DNA of 64,000 bases from an uncultured Saprospiraceae bacterium. GTDB lineage: Bacteria; Bacteroidota; Bacteroidia; Chitinophagales; Saprospiraceae. The translations under genes and the position numbers were made by a program. This document shows positions 41,101 to 49,126 of this stretch, piece after piece (the stretch's first letter is position 1; each line of letters opens with the position of its first letter). The notes below the pieces were generated by a model. The model saw only the letters and a list, made by a program, of their open reading frames with translations. It ran no database searches and had not been told where the DNA came from. The stretch covers positions 62,001 to 126,000 of the forward strand of contig CALGAW010000007.1 in assembly GCA_937959115.1 (NCBI GenBank), read 5' to 3'.

Positions 41101-42796
41101 CATTAATCACTCCTTTGATATCGGTACGTTCTCCAGCAACGCTTGCAACAGGGTTATTGGCATCTATTTCTTTCCAGTCAAATCGTCTCCAACCTTCTGT
41201 CATTAATAAGAAGTCCATTGCCTCTTCTGCTTTTTCCTTTTCAGGATTGAAGTAAAAATTTGGCTCATGTACCTTGCCCTTCACATCACTTTCCATTAGC
41301 ATCCAAGAAAGGATGTTACTCGATTTGTCATCTGCAAACGTTAGTAACTGATCATCTGCTACTGCAACTGACAGGTTCGCAGGCACAGGAACCCCACGCT
41401 CATCTGTTGTTTTTACTGTTAACTGTACCTTTTCTCTTGGCAAGTATTTCTGCTTGTCGGTGCTTAGTTTTACTTGTAGTTGTCTGTCTTGGTTTACAAA
41501 TGTCAATCGTTCTGCTCTAGCAATGCCTTTACTGTCAAACAGTGTAATGTGAGCAACACCCATTGGTAGCTCTTTGAGTGGCACGTCTAGATTAGTGTAT
41601 GTGTTGAAGCAATTTACTTTTTTACTGTAGTAATTTACCCCACGTACGTTCACAACGACTGCCATCTCCTCTGGCTGTGTTGATTTTAATGACAATTTTA
41701 ATCGGTCGTTTGTTTTACTAGTCATTGCTAATCCATAGCCCTTTGCCATTGCCTCGGGCAGTGCGTACTCCTTCGTAACACCAGCGGGTTTTGTGATTTT
41801 CACTTTATACACTTGTCCTGGCTGCGGTTTGAATTCGAAAGCACCATATCCTTGGTGGAAACTGTTGAGACTTGCTACCTTAGCGCCTTTAGAATCAACC
41901 ACCACACCAGTAATATCTGCAGGCTTTCCGTACTCATTTAATGCTTTAAAAGCGACCTTTGAGTTCAAGCCATTGACCAGCTCTCCACCTTCTGGAAAAA
42001 AGGCTAGATCTACATTGTTTAACACAATAGGAATAGACCTTGAAATAGATTCCGTCATTCCTTGATAGCTAATCATTACATTCAATAATCCATCATTGTT
42101 TTCAAGGTGATCAGGAAGCTGAACGTTGATGATTGCGTTTCCACTTTGATCCGTTTTGCTATTTTCAGTCAACAGGTTTGTTCCATTAAGGGATGCGGTG
42201 TAGCTGAATGCGTAGTTGCTCAATGGTTGATTTGCATTTGAGTTCAATGAGAGTTCAGCTTTGACGGCATCTTTTATCCCATAGGCTTCTTTTTGGAAAT
42301 CGAGTTTCATTTTGAGTCTAGGAAGAATGCTTTTTTGTACTTGAATCTCTTTTTCGAAGAATGCAGGCTGTGCGTCATTTTTCTGCCATTCAGACCACGC
42401 TTTAATTGTATAGATACCGCCGGACCAAGCCTTGTCAATCATAAAATCTCCTGGTGCTGAGCCATCTTTTGCTAGGATCTCGAGTGTGTTTACCACTGCT
42501 CCCTTTGGGTTTCTGAGTTCTACGTGTACGACACCAGATTGCCCAGAAGGTTTGAAAGAAGCGCCATCTCTGATAAACGCATTAAACCAAATGGTTTCGC
42601 CTGGGTCATACATCGGTTTATCTGTTTGCAGATAAACCCTGTCTTCTGGGAGTGTTTTGTTATAATTTGATAACTTCAATATAAGTTGTTCCAAATAGTT
42701 AAATTTCATTTTTACAGGTTTATTATCTTTAAAAGCGGCCAAGGATATTGAAATGGCAATAAATAAAATGGCAACGATTAACTTTGAATATTTCAT
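38132..42796 (-). CDS. Alpha-2-macroglobulin family protein with thioester motif
   Basis: The 1554-residue protein has a signal peptide (residues 1-21). Macroglobulin-type domains start with V-Y-L-Q-T-D-K-P-M-Y-D-P-G-E-T-I-W, typical of this family. Residues about 634-702 are a carboxypeptidase-regulatory-like domain (G-Y-S-A-Q-T-Q-E-I at its end). About 705-840 is low-complexity, rich in Pro, Met, Arg and Glu. The complement-like thioester motif is C-F-E-Q (Cys1081 to Gln1084) in place of the usual C-G-E-Q. A helical thioester domain and a C-terminal receptor-like beta domain follow. Such proteins trap proteases in the periplasm or at the cell surface. The gene stands alone with its own terminator. 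Confidence 0.93.
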   Translation of the reverse strand: MKYSKLIVAILFIAISISLAAFKDNKPVKMKFNYLEQLILKLSNYNKTLPEDRVYLQTDKPMYDPGETIWFNAFIRDGASFKPSGQSGVVHVELRNPKGAVVNTLEILAKDGSAPGDFMIDKAWSGGIYTIKAWSEWQKNDAQPAFFEKEIQVQKSILPRLKMKLDFQKEAYGIKDAVKAELSLNSNANQPLSNYAFSYTASLNGTNLLTENSKTDQSGNAIINVQLPDHLENNDGLLNVMISYQGMTESISRSIPIVLNNVDLAFFPEGGELVNGLNSKVAFKALNEYGKPADITGVVVDSKGAKVASLNSFHQGYGAFEFKPQPGQVYKVKITKPAGVTKEYALPEAMAKGYGLAMTSKTNDRLKLSLKSTQPEEMAVVVNVRGVNYYSKKVNCFNTYTNLDVPLKELPMGVAHITLFDSKGIARAERLTFVNQDRQLQVKLSTDKQKYLPREKVQLTVKTTDERGVPVPANLSVAVADDQLLTFADDKSSNILSWMLMESDVKGKVHEPNFYFNPEKEKAEEAMDFLLMTEGWRRFDWKEIDANNPVASVAGERTDIKGVINDAKGNPIKNGTVEIVDTDIKQKINANGEFTISGLELYESKELIVRNQKGEEVNSVMINSYENELSLTIKRVIKGEVKDENGPLPYANVILKGTTIGTTTDMDGNYKLFVPDGSKELVVSYTGYSAQTQEISNKSKINFKLEEGVMLENAIVAGMARPRLPRPKMPEMRRNKNRPMAMPQAVAPPPPPVIMEVPEEEMEPMEPMDAADGKVIIGRDQAAFGLVKQEKAKRKNKRMAEKKAAPRIEANAKIALGDMMMEDEEIMAFDLQEIAQKPMPPVKIYYRARTFAGPEYKNQETPAQRTDFRSTIYWNNRVETGRTGKSVIEFYNSDKISSFNVTAEGFGQDGSVGRTEQKFFTQLPFSIQTKIPVELAREDVVKLPATFVNNTDQPLTGNLDLVIPDGLQKIGIWPSTLTIAPNSSMTKHFEFTVNEKSTTNKFAVGFDSKGFSDRIEQDIRVVNRGFPAAVSVSGNELNKEFQVDVTTPVQGTVEATFTAYPNTLSEILSGLESMFRAPSGCFEQTSSSTYPNILVLNYLEETGKVDPKVAKQAMDYIKQGYTRLTSFESPSGGFEWFGGDPGHEGLTAYGLMEFIDMKRVYSGVEDEMLKRTTDWLLKRKDGKGEFKRNPRALHTFGLTDNATMSAYITWALTEGNIEGMDKEVEAAYKTAMKTQNAYQMGLVANILYNINDKKRADAVLKKLIGSQNEKGNWEIDNQIKSAPGSGGNAYVIETASLALLAMLKSDNPNMAAAGKISNFLANSRGGYGGFGNTNSTVLALKGLIEFAKASKRTKSPGTIELAINGNTVGTQSYKAGQKDPIVFKGLEEELNNGENKVEVRFKDTKEALPYTMTVDWRTKQPNNSKECVLDLETTLNANNAKVGETVRLTTTIQNKTKKGHSSPIAIVGIPAGLSAQSWQLKELQEKGVYDFYEIKDNRVVFYYRQIAPSEQKLVPLDLKVEIPGSYEAEASTAYLYYTNEHKDWDNIGVVNVSQ

Positions 42797-43120
42797 GATA
42801 ATTCTATTAATGATAAATCAGTTTAGTTTTAGCAGGTGATAGAGAAAGTAAGTAATTGAATCTGCAATTAATTGTTCTATCTATCACTAATTCTGGAAGT
42901 ATTGTCAGCTTGTGCACAAATTCTATGAAAGAGATGTATTAAAACTATTTTTTGGCGTGAATGGGATAAACTTTTTTTTATTTAATATTTATTTAGAAAA
43001 CCATTCAGTTGATAATCAGTGTTATATGTTAAGAAGTTCTAAATTATTAAAATAATGATAGAAAAAAAGAAACTATTTGATGTAAAATACGTAGAAGTAA
43101 ATATGGTCAACAGTTAGGAT
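42797..43120. other. 324-base divergent gap
   Basis: AT-rich region between the alpha-2-macroglobulin gene (minus) and the gene at 43121 (plus). It contains a GTGATAGA/TCTATCAC inverted repeat (about 42837-42889) and a 20-codon frame (43053-43115, start I-E-K-K-K-L-F-D) that is too short to trust. Confidence 0.5.
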
Positions 43121-43516
43121 ATGGTAAGCGAACACAAACATTATTGCAAGATGAAAGGAAAAGTCCATTACGCTTATGTTTGTGTGGAGATCAAACTAAA
43201 CACTTCTTCTTCTACATTTACTAGAATTGTAATTGATTGTCATAATGATGAAATTCCAATGCCATGGTTATCTTCAGCTGTAGATGGAATAATTGAGGTG
43301 TCTGATAAAATTGTAGGCATGGGAATGTACAACAATATTATTATCAAATTGCTGAGTGTAAATGGCATTGAAGAATTAACAAATGAAGATACAGTGCGAG
43401 TGACGGCTACAAACGCCATTTGGAAGGCATTAATGCCTAGAAAGTTTCCATTGAAACTTGCATTTATAAATCATTTATGGAATATTGAATATCCTGCCCT
43501 AAGAGTTGTCAATTAG
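43121..43516 (+). CDS. Stand-alone EF-G domain IV-like protein (tentative)
   Basis: The 131-residue protein has no signal or membrane segment. From about residue 45 the pattern I-P-M-P-W-L-S-S-A-V-D-G-I-I-E-V, then G-M-G-M-Y-N-N-I-I-I-K-L-L-S-V-N-G-I-E and N-E-D-T-V-R-V-T-A-T-N-A-I-W-K-A follows that of elongation factor G domain IV (I-P-x-x-Y-I-P-A-V-x-x-G-I-x-E, then V-x-D-x-x-V-x-L-x-D-G, then S-E-x-A-F-x-x-A-A). GTPase domains are absent. A Met at residue 11 is an alternative start. The gene has its own strong terminator. Function unknown; the resemblance is by eye and needs profile comparison. Confidence 0.5.
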   Translation: MVSEHKHYCKMKGKVHYAYVCVEIKLNTSSSTFTRIVIDCHNDEIPMPWLSSAVDGIIEVSDKIVGMGMYNNIIIKLLSVNGIEELTNEDTVRVTATNAIWKALMPRKFPLKLAFINHLWNIEYPALRVVN

Positions 43517-43573
43517 GGTTTTTGATAAAAGATCTACACATTCAGGGTAGAGTGCTTTATTTAGTTCATGTTT

Positions 43574-43617
43574 AAGGGGTTCCGGCGGTAATGTCCACCG
43601 GGACTCTTCTTTTTTTT
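43574..43617 (+). terminator. Terminator of the EF-G-like gene
   Basis: AGGGGTTCCGG pairs with CCGGGACTCTT (11 pairs with G-U) over a 12-base loop, followed by T-rich sequence; 58 bases after the stop at 43516. Confidence 0.8.
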
Positions 43618-43767
43618 AGAGAATGAGTAACTTGTATGTAGGTACCTGCACTAGGATGAATATGATTGTTAAGATTTATACGATTCATCGTTCTCTTAAA
43701 GAATATCGCTGAATAAGTAACTGATAAAATCACCTTTTATTACCATTCATAAGTCATATTTAGTTAG

Positions 43768-43775
43768 TATGTTTG
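43768..43775 (+). promoter_or_regulatory. Promoter -7 element (TATGTTTG) of the polysaccharide operon
   Basis: A perfect TAnnTTTG box 27 bases before the ATG at 43803; no clear TTTG box at ideal distance. Confidence 0.5.
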
Positions 43776-43802
43776 CACTTTATCTCAAAATCTAATTGAA
43801 TT

Positions 43803-44786
43803 ATGCTAAAAATCGGGGTGCTTGGTGTTGGTCATCTGGGAAAAATACACGTAAAGTGTATCAAGCAGGTACCAGAACTAGAGCTGATCGGGTTTTATGA
43901 CCCCAATGAAACCAATGCTGCTAAAGCAATCACTGATTATGAGACAAAACGCTGGGAAACAGCCGAAGAACTAATAGAGCAAGTAGATATCATTGACATC
44001 GTTACGCCGACTATCACACATTTTGAACTAGCAGCTAAAGCCATAATAGCAGGAAAACATGTGTTTATTGAAAAACCAGTAACGCATACGCTTCAAGAAG
44101 CAAAACAGCTCACTGAGCTCCTGAATCAACATCCAGTTAAAGTACAGGTCGGCCATGTGGAACGGTTTAACCCTGCCTATTTAGCCTTGAAAAACACTCC
44201 GCTCAATCCAAAATTTATAGAAGCGCACCGCTTAGCCACCTTCAACCCAAGGGGAACAGATGTTTCTGTGGTATTAGACCTCATGATTCACGATTTAGAT
44301 TTACTACTAGATATGGTAAAATCTGAAGTCAAAAGTATAAGTGCAAACGGAGTTGCTATTGTTAGTGACCAACCAGATATCGCCAATGCACGTATTGAGT
44401 TTGAAAATGGCACTGTCGCAAACCTAACCGCAAGCCGAATGTCCTTCAAGCAAATGCGAAAATTTCGCCTGTTTCAACAAAATGCCTATATCAGCATTGA
44501 CTTCCTAGAAAAGAAAACAGATGTCATTCGGTTATACGATGAAGGTGATCCAAGTATTCCAGATGATGCGTTTTTAATGGAACTAGAGACCAAAGCAGGC
44601 ACAAAAAAAATACATTTAATGCAGCCAGAAGTCACTCCAGTAAACTCCATTAAGATGGAATTAGAAACTTTTGCCGAATGTATTGTAAAAGATGTAGAAC
44701 CAAAAGTATCTTTACAGGATGGTTACAAAGCACTTGATATAGCACACCAGATAATAGAACAAATTAAAAAACGAAATTTATTATGA
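43803..44786 (+). CDS. Gfo/Idh/MocA family oxidoreductase
   Basis: The 327-residue protein has the NAD(P)-binding G-V-G-H-L-G (8-13), D-I-V-T-P-T-I-T-H near residue 70, the family's F-I-E-K-P-V-T with the catalytic Lys near residue 97, and L-D-L-M-I-H-D-L-D-L with a conserved His in the second domain. The latter is common in members that oxidise nucleotide-sugars (WlbA/GnnA-like). The gene overlaps the next by four bases and heads an operon ending in a polyprenyl glycosylphosphotransferase, which supports a role in sugar modification for surface polysaccharide or lipid A. Exact substrate unknown. Confidence 0.88.
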   Translation: MLKIGVLGVGHLGKIHVKCIKQVPELELIGFYDPNETNAAKAITDYETKRWETAEELIEQVDIIDIVTPTITHFELAAKAIIAGKHVFIEKPVTHTLQEAKQLTELLNQHPVKVQVGHVERFNPAYLALKNTPLNPKFIEAHRLATFNPRGTDVSVVLDLMIHDLDLLLDMVKSEVKSISANGVAIVSDQPDIANARIEFENGTVANLTASRMSFKQMRKFRLFQQNAYISIDFLEKKTDVIRLYDEGDPSIPDDAFLMELETKAGTKKIHLMQPEVTPVNSIKMELETFAECIVKDVEPKVSLQDGYKALDIAHQIIEQIKKRNLL

Positions 44787-45691
44787 AGTTAAACCCAATA
44801 ACAATACTGCTGATCCCATGTATCGCTTTGTTGTTTACAGTTACTTCCTGCGAAATCATTAATCCTGAAGAGGATATTCCAGCCTATATTCAAATTGATA
44901 CCGTTCTTGTCAATTCGGACAATCTATTTTCAGGCTCTCCCACACATAGAATTACTGATGTTTGGGTGTCTGTCGGCGAAACCTTCCTAGGCGCTTTCCC
45001 ATTGCCTGCTAGGATTCCAGTATTAAAAGATGGGAATAACCCTTTGATTGTTGATGCTGGAATTATTGTAGATGGCAGAACTGAAAAACGACTAATTTAT
45101 CCCTTCTATAGACGTCTTTTATCGGATATTGACTTGACCAGAGGGGAAGTCACAACAATCATCCCCGAAGTTTCTTACTTGCCAAGTGATGAAATGGAAG
45201 TGTTGTTATTAGAAGATTTTGATTTTGGAGGAGGTACAATACTAGGAGAAGACCTTGATAATAATCCAGCAACAGTGTTTGTCACTACGACTAATTCAGC
45301 CGATGTGTTTGAAGGACAAGCAAGTGGATCAATTGAGCTAAACACTGTAGATAATGTAGGCATCGTCGGATCTAACTTGCCCTACATGGCCTTGGATCAA
45401 GGAATATTGCCCGTTTTCTTAGAAATGCACTATAAATCAGACAGCCAAATACAACTTGGGGTGTTCGCCTATGATGGTGATTTCGGTCTGCTACAAACTA
45501 ATTTCTTTTTGGCCTTTGTACCTAGAGATGATTGGACAAAAGTGTATGTGGATCTCAAGGAACCAATTGCTACATTAAGAAGCAGTTTGGGCATTAAATA
45601 CTTTCAATTGGTTCTAAGAGTGGATAAAACCAATACAGATTCAAGGTCCGTTTCTTATTTTGATAACCTAAAAATCTTCCGACTCAAATAA
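44783..45691 (+). CDS. Lipoprotein inside the polysaccharide operon
   Basis: The 302-residue protein has a lipoprotein signal with V-T-S-C (Cys23), and acidic residues follow after a few positions (I-N-P-E-E-D). The mature protein is beta-rich; residues about 150-300 (L-L-E-D-F-D-F-G-G-G, L-F-L-E-M-H-Y-K-S-D-like strands, V-S-Y-F-D-N-L-K-I-F) resemble a jelly-roll/carbohydrate-binding sandwich. It overlaps both neighbours (ATGA with the upstream gene, TAATG with the downstream one), so it is made in step with sugar enzymes. A role in binding or exporting the glycan is inference. Confidence 0.72.
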   Translation: MKLNPITILLIPCIALLFTVTSCEIINPEEDIPAYIQIDTVLVNSDNLFSGSPTHRITDVWVSVGETFLGAFPLPARIPVLKDGNNPLIVDAGIIVDGRTEKRLIYPFYRRLLSDIDLTRGEVTTIIPEVSYLPSDEMEVLLLEDFDFGGGTILGEDLDNNPATVFVTTTNSADVFEGQASGSIELNTVDNVGIVGSNLPYMALDQGILPVFLEMHYKSDSQIQLGVFAYDGDFGLLQTNFFLAFVPRDDWTKVYVDLKEPIATLRSSLGIKYFQLVLRVDKTNTDSRSVSYFDNLKIFRLK

Positions 45692-47106
45692 TGAAGCCTA
45701 AGAGTTGGTTCGGTATTTTCCTTTATATGTTAGGTGATCTGGCAGCTGCCTTGATTGCCTGGACAGCTTTCTTCCTAGGAAGAAAAGTTCTCATGGAAAA
45801 AGTCCCCTTTGATTGGGCATTACTAAATGACTCCAATTTCTATTATGGTATTATCCTAATTCCTGCTGGTTGGATGGTTCTCTATATCATATTTGACAGC
45901 TATAAAGACATCTACAGGATTTCAAGGCTAAGTATGCTATACCAAACCTTTGGCATCAGTGTTCTTGGGGTACTTATCCTATTTTTTGGATTAATGCTGA
46001 ATGATTGGATTCCTCGATATCAGGCATACTATTGGTTGTTAATCAGTATTTTCGCGTTACATTATGGAATAACCGCCATCATTCGAATGATTATTCTAAC
46101 CATTGCCAAACAACAGCTAAAAACTGGAAAGGTAGGCTACAATACGCTCATCATTGGAGGCAATAAACTTGCTGTTGATCTCTATACAAGCATCACTTCT
46201 AGACGAAACAGGATTGGCTATAAGTTCATTGGATTCATGGATGCGAATGGCAACTCGACGAATGACCTAGAAGTCCATATTCCAAAATTAGGTAAACTAG
46301 ACGAACTGGCTACTGTTATCGAAAGAGAACAAATCGAAGAAGTTGTTATTGCAATTGAAACTTCAGAACACGCAAAACTTAGAAGCATCTTGAGCACGCT
46401 GTTTGACTATCCAGTTGTCATCAAGCTCATTCCTGACATGTATGATATCTTACTAGGTTCTGTAAAAATGAGTAGTGTGCACGGCGCCATCCTGATTGAA
46501 ATTTATCCCGAGATCATGCCACTCTGGCAACGACTGGTCAAGCGAATCATTGATATTGTTGTGAGTTTCTCGGCTCTAGTCGCCTTACTTCCTGTTTACT
46601 GTGTCATTATGCTCCTAGTAAGACTTTCTTCTGAGGGTCCCATTTTTTATCGACAAGAGCGGATTGGAAAAGGCGGAATACCGTTTGACATCATAAAATT
46701 CCGATCCATGTTCGTCAACTCAGAGCAAGGAACACCCAAATTGTCTCAAGACAATGACAGCCGAATCACCAAATGGGGAGGAATCATGCGTAAACTACGT
46801 CTTGATGAGTTACCTCAATTCTGGAATGTCCTTAAGGGCGAGATGTCACTCGTTGGTCCACGTCCAGAGCGCCGTTTTTTCATAGACCAGATCGTAGAAC
46901 ACGCACCACATTACAAGCAGCTTCTTAAAGTTCGACCAGGAATTACTTCATGGGGACAAGTCAAATACGGATATGCTTCCAATCTTGACGAAATGCTTCA
47001 ACGTCTAAAATTCGACATTCTCTATATCGAAAATATGTCTCTAGGTCTCGATATGCGAATTTTGCTTGCTACTGTTATCACAGTGATTCAGGGAAGAGGT
47101 AAGTAA
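45691..47106 (+). CDS. Polyprenyl glycosylphosphotransferase (exopolysaccharide initiation)
   Basis: The 471-residue protein has four N-terminal membrane helices, a central CoA-binding-like Rossmann domain (about 145-270, starting N-T-L-I-I-G-G-N-K-L-A), a fifth helix (about 290-310) and a C-terminal catalytic domain with R-Q-E-R-I-G-K-G-G, F-D-I-I-K-F-R-S-M, L-R-L-D-E-L-P-Q-F-W-N-V and V-G-P-R-P-E-R. These match WbaP/CpsE-type enzymes, which transfer a sugar-1-phosphate from a nucleotide sugar to undecaprenyl phosphate, the first step of surface polysaccharide assembly. It is the last gene of the three-gene operon. Confidence 0.93.
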   Translation: MKPKSWFGIFLYMLGDLAAALIAWTAFFLGRKVLMEKVPFDWALLNDSNFYYGIILIPAGWMVLYIIFDSYKDIYRISRLSMLYQTFGISVLGVLILFFGLMLNDWIPRYQAYYWLLISIFALHYGITAIIRMIILTIAKQQLKTGKVGYNTLIIGGNKLAVDLYTSITSRRNRIGYKFIGFMDANGNSTNDLEVHIPKLGKLDELATVIEREQIEEVVIAIETSEHAKLRSILSTLFDYPVVIKLIPDMYDILLGSVKMSSVHGAILIEIYPEIMPLWQRLVKRIIDIVVSFSALVALLPVYCVIMLLVRLSSEGPIFYRQERIGKGGIPFDIIKFRSMFVNSEQGTPKLSQDNDSRITKWGGIMRKLRLDELPQFWNVLKGEMSLVGPRPERRFFIDQIVEHAPHYKQLLKVRPGITSWGQVKYGYASNLDEMLQRLKFDILYIENMSLGLDMRILLATVITVIQGRGK

Positions 47107-47274
47107 TTGTTATCCATCATTATTCTATTAAAAACAATCTTTTATTCCAATTTTATAAAAGGTCATACTTAAGGAATAGCGTTCATAAAATTAATCAAAT
47201 TGCAAGAACAATTAACGAATTAGGTAATTATAGGAAGAATAGAACGAATTATATGAATATGAATAAAGAAAAGA

Positions 47275-47754
47275 ATGCCTACAATAAGAATTGAGACGAA
47301 AATCAAGGGTGACAAACGTGTGATTTTTGACTTAGCTAGAAGCATTGATCTTCATAAAATCTCAACAGAACAAACAAACGAAGAAGCAATATCTGGCGTT
47401 ACCTCAGGATTAATTGGAATGGGAGAATCAGTCACTTGGAGAGCAAAACATTTTGGAGTCTACCAAAATCTAACCTCAAAAACCACTGAATATGATCGCC
47501 CCAATTACTTCGTAGACGAAATGGAGAAAGGGGCGTTCAAACGATTTAGACATGAACATATTTTTCAAGAGCAAGAAGCTCAAATCTTGATGATTGATGT
47601 GTTTGATTATGAATCCCCACTTGGAATTTTAGGCAAATTTGCGGACAACCTATTCCTTGAACGATACATGAAAACACTTTTGCAAAAGAGAAATAAAACA
47701 ATAAAAGAGTTTGCTGAATCTGAAAGATGGAGAGAAGTTTTAGAAAGAGAATGA
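47275..47754 (+). CDS. SRPBCC (START-like) superfamily protein
   Basis: The 159-residue protein starts I-R-I-E-T-K-I-K-G-D-K-R-V-I-F-D-L-A-R-S-I-D in segments and continues M-G-E-S-V-T-W-R-A-K-H-F-G, F-R-H-E-H-I-F and a long C-terminal helix, the layout of the SRPBCC ligand-binding fold. Close relatives in Bacteroidota are annotated only as SRPBCC or cell-division-inhibitor-like proteins. It is cytoplasmic and its ligand is unknown. It lies 168 bases after the sugar transferase and is probably transcribed separately. Confidence 0.82.
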   Translation: MPTIRIETKIKGDKRVIFDLARSIDLHKISTEQTNEEAISGVTSGLIGMGESVTWRAKHFGVYQNLTSKTTEYDRPNYFVDEMEKGAFKRFRHEHIFQEQEAQILMIDVFDYESPLGILGKFADNLFLERYMKTLLQKRNKTIKEFAESERWREVLERE

Positions 47755-47817
47755 GCAAACGCTTCAATTAATAAAATCTATAATCTTTAACGCCTGCTAA
47801 AAGGCTGGAAAATGTTG

Positions 47818-47857
47818 ACCAGCATTCAAACTCGATACGAATAGTTTGAATACTGGT
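47818..47857. repeat. 15-base inverted repeat hairpin
   Basis: ACCAGCATTCAAACT and AGTTTGAATACTGGT pair at 14 of 15 positions with a 10-base loop (the odd pair is G-U on the minus strand). No T-run follows closely. It lies 63 bases after the SRPBCC gene and could act as a weak terminator or processing site. Confidence 0.6.
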
Positions 47858-47921
47858 TAATTTATAAATCACCTTTTAATAAAAAAACAAGATATTGGAA
47901 CTAAGAATAGTCTTCTTGTGT

Positions 47922-47929
47922 TAACTTTG
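47922..47929 (+). promoter_or_regulatory. Promoter -7 element (TAACTTTG) of the VOC gene
   Basis: A perfect TAnnTTTG box about 77 bases before the ATG at 48006. It may also drive the MoxR operon that starts 80 bases after the VOC stop. Confidence 0.45.
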
Positions 47930-48005
47930 GATAAGTAAGATCTCTAAGTGAATAACTCAACCCAATTTCCAATACATAATTCGGGTGTAATATAAAAACA
48001 AAAAA

Positions 48006-48389
48006 ATGAATAAAATCAATCGAATGATGCCGAATATTTGTTCGGATAACTTACAAGAAAGTAAAGCATTCTATACAAAACTATTCGACTTTAACATTGG
48101 ATATGATAGTGATTGGTTTGTGCACCTTGCCTCTCCAGATGGGAAACTAGAATTGGGTATAATTGATCGAACCAATAATATCGTTCCTAAGGCTGTTCAA
48201 AACAATCCTCAAGGGTTTTATCTAACGTTTGTAGTGGATGATGCAGATAAACTATTTGAGATCGCAAAAGCCGAACAATTTGAAGTTGTGGAACCACCCA
48301 CAGACACTTCCTACGGGCAAAGGCGATTACTGCTAAAGGATCCTAATGGAACAATGGTCGATATTTCGTCGCTGATCAAAGATTCCTGA
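48006..48389 (+). CDS. VOC (glyoxalase/bleomycin resistance-like) family protein
   Basis: The 127-residue protein has the two-module VOC pattern: N-I-C-S-D-N-L-Q-E-S-K-A-F-Y-T-K-L-F at the start, F-Y-L-T-F-V-V-D-D-A-D in the middle, and Y-G-Q-R-R-L-L-L-K-D-P-N-G-T-M-V-D-I at the end. The metal ligands of true glyoxalase I are not all clear, so it may be an antibiotic- or small-molecule-binding member. It lies 80 bases upstream of the MoxR-bpX operon on the same strand; whether it is part of it is not clear. Confidence 0.87.
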   Translation: MNKINRMMPNICSDNLQESKAFYTKLFDFNIGYDSDWFVHLASPDGKLELGIIDRTNNIVPKAVQNNPQGFYLTFVVDDADKLFEIAKAEQFEVVEPPTDTSYGQRRLLLKDPNGTMVDISSLIKDS

Positions 48390-48469
48390 TCTTAAAAATA
48401 AAAGAAATCTGAAACAAAAGTTTAAGAGCACAGGTACAATCAATTTATTTAAAGTAATAATCCCTCATC

Positions 48470-49126
48470 TTGGATAACGCCCTAAACATAAATTCTAAGG
48501 AAAATCCGTTCTATAGAATGATTGAGTGCCTAGTCAACACCAATGAGGTCGTCCTATACGGAAGGATTGACCAAGTCGATGAGCACGATGAGCAACCAGT
48601 CGTTGATCTACTAAAGCGGACCTATGAAGAAGAGTCAATTGGCTATCCGTTTCAACCACCTCCATTTGACGAGGCAGCAGCAAACTGGTCGTCTAAGATT
48701 TTGTTTTATACCGCACAGTTAGTCATGTATAGGGAACATGACGCAGAGACCTTGACAGAGATCATTACCCCGTTTGAACAGAAAAAAACCGCCTCCACTA
48801 TATTAACAGCTGATTTGGCCCTTAGATTTATGCCTAGCCTCCTAAGTTACTTGAAAAAAATCGATGTGGACGATGAGTTGATACCACTTCTAGATGCCGT
48901 GCTCAAGGAATGGCACTACAGTGGTTTACTGAGCAACATAGAATTAGAGGAATCTCAATTTACAACGGCCTATGACAATCCTTGTCTACTACAACTTTAT
49001 GTGGATAGAGTGATTGAGCAGCAGCAACAAAAAATTGGGCAAATGCCTAAAATAAAGCCATTGGTCATGAGCGCCATTGGAAATTATGAACAATTATTTT
49101 GGAAAGATTTTAATGCAATCATATGA
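48470..49126 (+). CDS. bpX-type companion protein of MoxR operon (first gene)
   Basis: The 218-residue protein begins with TTG; an internal ATG at 48518 is the alternative. It is helical and acidic, with no signal or membrane segment. Patterns such as W-S-S-K-I-L-F-Y-T-A-Q-L-V-M-Y-R and T-A-D-L-A-L-R-F-M-P-S-L-L-S-Y-L recall the small helical proteins that accompany MoxR/vWA/beta-propeller operons (bpX families), but the assignment to a given bpX type is not possible by eye. Its stop overlaps the MoxR start by four bases (ATGA), so the two are translated together. A role as adaptor or regulator of the ATPase is inference. Confidence 0.65.
   Translation: MDNALNINSKENPFYRMIECLVNTNEVVLYGRIDQVDEHDEQPVVDLLKRTYEEESIGYPFQPPPFDEAAANWSSKILFYTAQLVMYREHDAETLTEIITPFEQKKTASTILTADLALRFMPSLLSYLKKIDVDDELIPLLDAVLKEWHYSGLLSNIELEESQFTTAYDNPCLLQLYVDRVIEQQQQKIGQMPKIKPLVMSAIGNYEQLFWKDFNAII

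Noticed and set aside
43053-43115. 20-codon frame upstream of the EF-G-like gene
   Set aside because: Too short to separate from chance; no promoter or ribosome-binding signal could be linked to it.
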